Assembly (NCBI RefSeq): GCF_014203125.1
Contig: NZ_JACHIH010000023.1
Coordinates: forward strand, 18,586 to 82,585
Direction of reading: 5' to 3'
Length of the DNA stretch: 64,000 nucleotides
Source: Rhodopseudomonas rhenobacensis
GTDB taxonomy: Bacteria > Pseudomonadota > Alphaproteobacteria > Rhizobiales > Xanthobacteraceae
The notes below the pieces were generated by a model that did no database searches, was not told where the DNA came from, and saw only the letters and a program-made list of their open reading frames with translations. Numbering within the stretch: position 1 is the first letter of the stretch; each line of letters opens with the position of its first letter. Both the position numbers and the translations under genes were made by a program. Of this stretch, positions 59,752-64,000 are shown in pieces.

Positions 59752-61059
59752 ATGATCCCCCGCTATACCCGTCCGGAAATGGCCTCCATTTGGGAGCCTT
59801 TGACCCGCTTCAAGATCTGGTTCGAGATCGAGGCGCACGCCGCCGACGCGCAGGCCGAAATCGGGGTGATCCCGAAATCCGCCGCCGCAGCGATCTGGGC
59901 CGGCGGCAAGGAAGCCGAATTCGACGTGGCGCGGATCGACGAGATCGAGCGCGAGGTCAAGCACGACGTCATCGCCTTCCTCACCCATCTGGCCGAATTC
60001 GTAGGTCCCGAATCGCGCTTCGTGCATCAGGGCATGACCTCGTCGGACGTGCTCGACACCTGCTTCAACGTGCAGCTGGTGCGCGCCGCCGATCTGTTGA
60101 TCGCCGACCTCGACAAGGTGCTGGCCGCCTTGAAGAAGCGCGCCTTCGAACACAAGCTGACGCCGACCATCGGCCGCTCGCACGGCATCCACGCCGAGCC
60201 GGTGACCTTCGGGCTGAAGATGGCCTACGCCTATGCCGAATTCAGCCGCGCCCGCGCCCGCATGGTGACGGCGCGCGAAGAAGTCGCGACCTGCGCGATC
60301 TCCGGCTCGGTCGGCACCTTCGCGCATATCGATCCGCGGGTCGAAGAACACGTCGCCACATCGATGGGGCTGAAGCTCGAGCCGATCTCCACCCAGGTGA
60401 TCCCGCGCGACCGCGCCGCGATGTATTTTGCAACCCTCGCGGTGGTCGCCTCGTCGGTGGAGCGGCTGGCGATCGAATTCCGCCATCTGCAGCGCACCGA
60501 GGTCTTGGAAGCCGAGGAGTATTTCTCCGAAGGACAAAAAGGCTCGTCCTCGATGCCGCATAAGCGCAATCCGGTCTTGACCGAAAACCTCACCGGGCTG
60601 GCGCGCATGGTGCGCGCCTATGTGACCCCGGCGTTGGAAAACGTCGTGCTGTGGCACGAGCGCGATATCTCGCACTCCTCGGCCGAACGGATGCTGGCGC
60701 CCGACGCCACCGTGACGCTGGATTTCATGCTCAATCGTCTCGCGGGCGTGATCGACAAGCTCTTGGTGTACCCGGAGAACATGCAGGGCAATCTCGACCG
60801 GCTCGGCGGGCTGATCCATTCGCAGCGGCTACTCACAGCGCTGACCCAGAAGGGTTGTTCGCGCGAGGAGTCGTACCGCCTGGTGCAGCGCAACGCGATG
60901 CCGGTATGGCGCGGCGAAGGCGATTTCCAGACGCTGTTGAAGAACGACGTGGACGTGAAGAAATACATGTCGGACGCCGAGATCGCCGAGCAATTCGACC
61001 TCGGCTATCACTTCAAGCACGTCGACACCATCTTCCAGCGGGTGTTCGGGGAGAGCTGA
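59752..61059 (+). CDS. purB: Adenylosuccinate lyase
   Basis: A 435-residue fumarase/aspartase-superfamily enzyme catalysing two steps of purine synthesis (SAICAR to AICAR, adenylosuccinate to AMP). It begins MIPRYTRPEMASIWEP, as PurB does. The superfamily signature is GSSSMPHKRNPVLTENL near residue 262, with catalytic Ser in its flexible loop; IGRSHGIHAEPVTFGLK carries a catalytic His. Length is typical. It is followed by the MOSC gene after seven bases. Confidence 0.97.
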   Translation: MIPRYTRPEMASIWEPLTRFKIWFEIEAHAADAQAEIGVIPKSAAAAIWAGGKEAEFDVARIDEIEREVKHDVIAFLTHLAEFVGPESRFVHQGMTSSDVLDTCFNVQLVRAADLLIADLDKVLAALKKRAFEHKLTPTIGRSHGIHAEPVTFGLKMAYAYAEFSRARARMVTAREEVATCAISGSVGTFAHIDPRVEEHVATSMGLKLEPISTQVIPRDRAAMYFATLAVVASSVERLAIEFRHLQRTEVLEAEEYFSEGQKGSSSMPHKRNPVLTENLTGLARMVRAYVTPALENVVLWHERDISHSSAERMLAPDATVTLDFMLNRLAGVIDKLLVYPENMQGNLDRLGGLIHSQRLLTALTQKGCSREESYRLVQRNAMPVWRGEGDFQTLLKNDVDVKKYMSDAEIAEQFDLGYHFKHVDTIFQRVFGES

Positions 61060-61066
61060 TCCAGAT

Positions 61067-61606
61067 ATGAGCCATGTCGTCGCCGTCAGCTTTCGCCGCG
61101 GGCACCACTTCAGCAAGATTCCGGGAATGTCGATCCGGCTGCTGGCGGGCCTCGGCGTCGACGGCGACGGCCATTGCGGCGTCACCGTCAAGCACCGCTC
61201 GCGCGCGCGGAAAGACCCCACGCTGCCCAATCTGCGCCAGGTGCATCTGATCCACGCCGAACTGTTCGACGAACTCGCCGCCAAGGGGTTTCGCCTGCAG
61301 CCGGGCGAACTCGGCGAGAACGTCACTACGCGCGGCATCGACCTCTTGGCGCTGCCGACCGGCACCCTGTTGCACCTCGGCGACAGCGCGGTCGTCGAAC
61401 TGACGGGCTTGCGCAACCCCTGCGTGCAGATCGACGATTTCCAGAAGGGCCTGATGGCCGCGACGCTGGATCGCGACGCCGACGGCCGGCTGATCCGCAA
61501 GGCCGGGGTGATGGCGATCGTGCGCCAGGGCGGCGACGTCCGGCCGCAGGATAGGGTCCAGATCGAATGGCCCGCTGCCCCACATCGGCCATTGCTGCCG
61601 GTCTAA
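61067..61606 (+). CDS. MOSC domain protein
   Basis: A 179-residue MOSC (molybdenum cofactor sulfurase C-terminal-like) protein. GELGENVTTRGIDLLALPTG is the classical signature, LRNPCVQIDDF holds the conserved Cys presumed to carry persulfide. MOSC proteins handle sulfur for molybdenum or other cofactors; a molybdenum role could link it loosely with the cox cluster. ATG at 61067, directly behind purB. Confidence 0.92.
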   Translation: MSHVVAVSFRRGHHFSKIPGMSIRLLAGLGVDGDGHCGVTVKHRSRARKDPTLPNLRQVHLIHAELFDELAAKGFRLQPGELGENVTTRGIDLLALPTGTLLHLGDSAVVELTGLRNPCVQIDDFQKGLMAATLDRDADGRLIRKAGVMAIVRQGGDVRPQDRVQIEWPAAPHRPLLPV

Positions 61607-61713
61607 AGCTCTTTTCGCGCGACTCATCGGTCGCGTTCTGCGATCGCAAGGAGGCGGTAACCATAACCGCCTAGCATCGCGGACCACGGGAAACATCGCA
61701 GAATCATCCAAGC

Positions 61714-62505
61714 ATGTCCGCCTCTCCCACCATCCTGGTGTTCGATTCCGGCCTCGGCGGCCTCACCGTGCTGCGCGAGATCGTCAAGGTCCGACCCGAC
61801 GCGCGCATCGTCTATGTCGCCGACGACGCGTTCTTTCCCTACGGCCAGCGCAGCGAAGCGGCGGTGATCGGCCGCGTCGTGCCGCTGATCGGCGAGTTGA
61901 TCGCAGCCCACGCCCCGGATCTCGTGGTGATCGCCTGCAACACCGCCTCCACCATGGCGCTGGCGCCGCTACGGGCGCGCTACAAGGTGCCGTTCGTCGG
62001 CACCGTGCCGGCGATCAAGCCGGCCTGCGCGGCCTCGCGGACCAAGCGGGTGTCGGTGCTCGGCACCAGCGCCACGGTGCGGCTGGAATATACCCGCGCG
62101 CTGATCCGCGACTTCGCCCAGGCCTGCAAGGTGACGCTGGTCGGTTCGGCGCATCTCGCAGCATTGGCCGAAGCGGCGCTCGGCGGCGCCACCGTCAGCG
62201 ACGCGCAGATCCTGGCGGAGATCGCGCCGTGCTTCGTCGAGGACGGCTCCGTGCGCACCGATTCGGTGGTGCTGGCCTGCACGCATTATCCGCTGCTGCG
62301 CGACCGGCTGGTGGCGCTGGCGCCGTGGCCGGTGGACTGGATCGATCCGGCGCCGGCGATCGCCCGGCGGGTCGCCAATCTGCTCGGCGGCGCAAGCACG
62401 CCGGCCGGCCAATCCCGCGATGCACAATTGATCTTCACCTCGGGCCGGCCGCATCCGATGAGCGGTGCTGTGATGCCGTACTTCGGCGGTCCCATCGCGG
62501 CGTAG
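61714..62505 (+). CDS. murI: Glutamate racemase
   Basis: A 263-residue racemase supplying D-glutamate for peptidoglycan. It starts ILVFDSGLGGLTVLREIVK with the first catalytic-site Asp-Ser; the two catalytic Cys are in VVIACNTASTMALAPLR and VVLACTHYPLLRD. A hairpin (aggcggt / accgcct at 61652-61672) lies in the 107-base gap before it. Confidence 0.96.
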   Translation: MSASPTILVFDSGLGGLTVLREIVKVRPDARIVYVADDAFFPYGQRSEAAVIGRVVPLIGELIAAHAPDLVVIACNTASTMALAPLRARYKVPFVGTVPAIKPACAASRTKRVSVLGTSATVRLEYTRALIRDFAQACKVTLVGSAHLAALAEAALGGATVSDAQILAEIAPCFVEDGSVRTDSVVLACTHYPLLRDRLVALAPWPVDWIDPAPAIARRVANLLGGASTPAGQSRDAQLIFTSGRPHPMSGAVMPYFGGPIAA

Positions 62506-62565
62506 CCCGATCGGCTTCCGCAACCGAGACGGCGCTGTTAATCTCCCAGTCAGGGAGGAGACAAT

Positions 62566-62949
62566 ATGAAACGAATTCTGTTGGGATTGGTTACCCTGGC
62601 GCTGATCGGCAATCTGGCCTTGGCGCAGCAGGGCGGCATCAAGCGCACCCCGCTGCAAAAGCTCGAGTTTCCCGACGGCTACGTCACCGTCACCGGCATC
62701 GCCGAAATCCCGCCGGGCGGCAGCGCCGGGCGACACACCCATCCCGGCATCGAGACCGGATATGTTTTGGAAGGCGAAACAGAAATGCTGATCGACGGGC
62801 AGCCGACCCAGCATCTGAAGGCCGGCGATTCCTACGCGATCCCGGCCGGCGTGGTGCACGACGCCAAGGTGCATGGCGACAAATCCGCCAAGGTGATCGC
62901 CGTCTATGTGGTCGACAAGACCAAGCCGCTCGCCACGCCGGCGCCGTGA
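62566..62949 (+). CDS. Periplasmic cupin protein
   Basis: A 127-residue single-domain cupin with a signal peptide (LLGLVTLALIGNLALAQ). Cupin motif 1 is GRHTHPGIETGYVLEGETEM with two His and a Glu; motif 2 is GDSYAIPAGVVHDAKV with a third His. A metal is likely. The substrate is unknown; similar small exported cupins are common near redox genes. ATG at 62566 with GGAGGAGAC upstream. The next gene starts 15 bases later. Confidence 0.9.
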   Translation: MKRILLGLVTLALIGNLALAQQGGIKRTPLQKLEFPDGYVTVTGIAEIPPGGSAGRHTHPGIETGYVLEGETEMLIDGQPTQHLKAGDSYAIPAGVVHDAKVHGDKSAKVIAVYVVDKTKPLATPAP

Positions 62950-62964
62950 TGCGGCCCTCGTAAA

Positions 62965-63741
62965 ATGCGCGGAAGGTTTTGCAAGGTCTCGCGGCCTCGG
63001 CAGTTCGTCATCGATCTGATGCGGGCGTCGCACCGGGTGCCGTTCATCACGATGAAGCGCAAGCTCGACCTTTCGCCGCTCGCCGCGGCGCGGGCGGTCG
63101 CGGCGGCGCGCCCGGGGTGGACCGCGATCTTCGCCAAGGCGTTCTGCCTGGTGGCGCGCGACGCGCCGATCCTGCGCACGCTGTTCATCAAATGGCCGTG
63201 GGCGCATTTCTACGAATTGCCGCAGAGCGTCGGCATGATCGCGGTGGCGCGCTGCCTCGACGGCGAGCAATGCGTGCTGATGCAGAAGGTCTCGGCCGCC
63301 GATGAGATCCCGCTGGCCGAGGTCGACGCGCAGATCTGTCACGCCCGCACCGCGCCGATCGCCGAGGTGCCGGCGTTCCGCCGGATGATGCGGCTGACCA
63401 GCCTGCCCTGGCCGATCCGCCAGCTGGCCTGGGCGTTCGGCCTCAACATGGGCCGGCAGCACGCCAATTACGCCGGCAGCTACGGCATCACCTCGGTGGC
63501 GGCGTTCGGCCCCGGCGAGCTCTATGCGCTGAGCCCGGGGCCGTATCTGCTGAGCTACGGCCAGCTCGATGCCGATGGCGGCATGGAGGTGATCGTCCGC
63601 TGGGACCACCGCGTCACCGACGCGGCGATGATCGTCAAGCTGTTCGACCAGCTCGAAGCCGCGCTGAACGGCGCCATCGCTGCCGAACTGCGCGCCTGCC
63701 GGGCGCCGGGCGCGGCGCCGGTCCGGGTCGTGGCGAATTGA
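62965..63741 (+). CDS. Free-standing E2-like CoA-dependent acyltransferase
   Basis: A 258-residue protein resembling the catalytic domain of 2-oxoacid dehydrogenase E2 (chloramphenicol acetyltransferase fold), but without lipoyl or binding domains. The E2-like end is visible: GSYGITSVAAFGPGELYAL, then WDHRVTDAAMIVKLFDQLE with the catalytic His (215) and Asp (219) of the HRxxD motif retained. It may acylate a small molecule or lipid. The ATG at 62965 has a weak ribosome site; ATGs at codons 20 and 30 are alternatives. It follows the cupin gene by 15 bases. Confidence 0.75.
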   Translation: MRGRFCKVSRPRQFVIDLMRASHRVPFITMKRKLDLSPLAAARAVAAARPGWTAIFAKAFCLVARDAPILRTLFIKWPWAHFYELPQSVGMIAVARCLDGEQCVLMQKVSAADEIPLAEVDAQICHARTAPIAEVPAFRRMMRLTSLPWPIRQLAWAFGLNMGRQHANYAGSYGITSVAAFGPGELYALSPGPYLLSYGQLDADGGMEVIVRWDHRVTDAAMIVKLFDQLEAALNGAIAAELRACRAPGAAPVRVVAN

Positions 63742-63821
63742 CGGCGGCGAGACGAAAAGCGAAGCCATCCAAGACCATCACGCGCAGTCTGGATTGCAGA
63801 ACGCCGCTGCAAGCACCGCTT

Positions 63822-63916
63822 CACCTCTCCCCGCTTGCGGGGAGAGGTCGACCCGGCGAAGCGCAGCGAAGCCGGGTCGGGTAAGGGGGCGCCTCGACAT
63901 CACGCGGCGCCCCCTT
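63822..63916. repeat. Family C repeat copy 4
   Basis: tcacctctccccgcttgcgg at the left, gtcgacccggcgaagcgcag and gggtaagggggcgcc in the middle, ending gcggcgccccc. It matches the left half of the copy at 13047-13204. It follows the acyltransferase gene and fills most of the remaining sequence. Confidence 0.78.
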
Positions 63917-63957
63917 GTATCTGCCCATTGAGCAAAATGTGCGATGGAAGCGGCTTA

Positions 63958-63989
63958 GCGCGTTGGCCGGTGGCCACCGGCCAACGCGC
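63958..63989. repeat. Perfect 32-bp palindrome
   Basis: GCGCGTTGGCCGGTGG followed by its exact complement, with no loop bases. It can form a cruciform or bind a dimeric protein. It lies near the right edge, so the gene it serves may be outside the window. Confidence 0.85.
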
Positions 63990-64000
63990 GCGGCGATGAC

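Noticed and set aside
59232..60563. Plus-strand frame overlapping the start of purB in another frame
   Set aside because: Runs through repeat and low-complexity DNA and then out of frame over purB.
58831..60819. A 662-codon minus-strand frame across the purB region
   Set aside because: Antisense to purB and through repeats; low-complexity product.
61969..63768. A 599-codon minus-strand frame
   Set aside because: Antisense to murI, the cupin and the acyltransferase genes, all well supported on the plus strand.
1..64000. tRNA, rRNA and CRISPR arrays
   Set aside because: I looked for tRNA-like T-loops, CCA-proximal stems and regularly spaced direct repeats and found none that held up; dispersed palindromic repeats are not regularly spaced and have no spacers.
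1..64000. Prophage or insertion sequence with transposase
   Set aside because: No integrase, transposase or phage structural gene is recognisable; the repeats are too short to encode one.

Overview
The window is about 64 kb of high-GC DNA, densely packed with genes on both strands. It is most likely chromosomal DNA of a Rhodopseudomonas palustris-like alphaproteobacterium (Nitrobacteraceae/Bradyrhizobium group). The strongest pointers are a flavoprotein at 31627-32850 that closely resembles palustrisredoxin reductase (PuR), a phasin, a form II-like cox (CO dehydrogenase family) cluster, two branched-chain-amino-acid-type (HAAT) ABC transporters, and several families of short intergenic palindromic repeats typical of that group. 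I saw no rRNA, tRNA, CRISPR array, prophage or transposase.

Layout. 1-18.5 kb: a fragment of an enoyl-CoA hydratase is followed by a catabolic region. otnK/otnI (3-oxo-tetronate kinase, 2-oxo-tetronate isomerase) lie at the left. A ligand-processing block follows (2-hydroxyacid dehydrogenase, M20-type amidohydrolase, LysR regulator, DUF1445 protein), then a complete HAAT ABC transporter (11.7-16.6 kb). A divergent otnC-like aldolase / ltnD-like dehydrogenase pair closes the region (16.8-18.5 kb). Together LtnD, OtnI, OtnK and OtnC make the whole known route from L-threonate to dihydroxyacetone phosphate. Unrelated genes sit between the halves: a hydrolase-OsmC fusion, a molybdenum oxidoreductase, an amidase and a membrane protein. 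18.6-25.1 kb: phasin and a coiled-coil neighbour, three alpha/beta hydrolases, a DUF6489-like protein and a DadA-like oxidase. 25.1-30.3 kb: a tetR-adaptor-RND efflux operon with a clear operator. 30.7-37.9 kb: PfkB kinase, PuR-like reductase, a GT39 + GT2/GtrA glycosyltransferase pair with a possible 36-residue membrane protein upstream, a DUF72 protein, BcsS-like and DUF4189-like proteins.

38.0-45.1 kb: a minus-strand cox cluster in the order coxG, coxS, coxM, coxD, coxE, two split XdhC-type proteins and a MoeA/MobA-like fusion. The gene for the catalytic molybdenum subunit CoxL is absent: only 40 bases separate coxS and coxM, where form II clusters normally carry it. 45.3-47.4 kb: a 3-oxoadipate enol-lactonase-like hydrolase and small proteins, including a Gln-rich 47-residue ORF with its own terminator. 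47.7-53.1 kb: a second HAAT transporter (livHMGFK order) ending in a textbook terminator. 53.1-57.0 kb: CcdA-like protein, P1 peptidase, Ser-rich EF-hand protein and ribulose-phosphate 3-epimerase.

57.3-59.7 kb: a less GC-rich two-gene cassette (a DUF1828-like protein plus an unrecognised protein) next to 1.2 kb of repeat-derived sequence; this is the clearest accessory patch. 59.7-63.7 kb: housekeeping genes purB and murI, a MOSC protein, a periplasmic cupin and a free-standing E2-like acyltransferase, ending in a repeat and a perfect 32-bp palindrome.

Most promising for follow-up are the cox cluster without coxL, the split threonate-type locus wrapped around an ABC transporter of unknown ligand, the DUF1828 cassette, three unusually small candidate proteins, and the repeat families that have entered both transporter operons.
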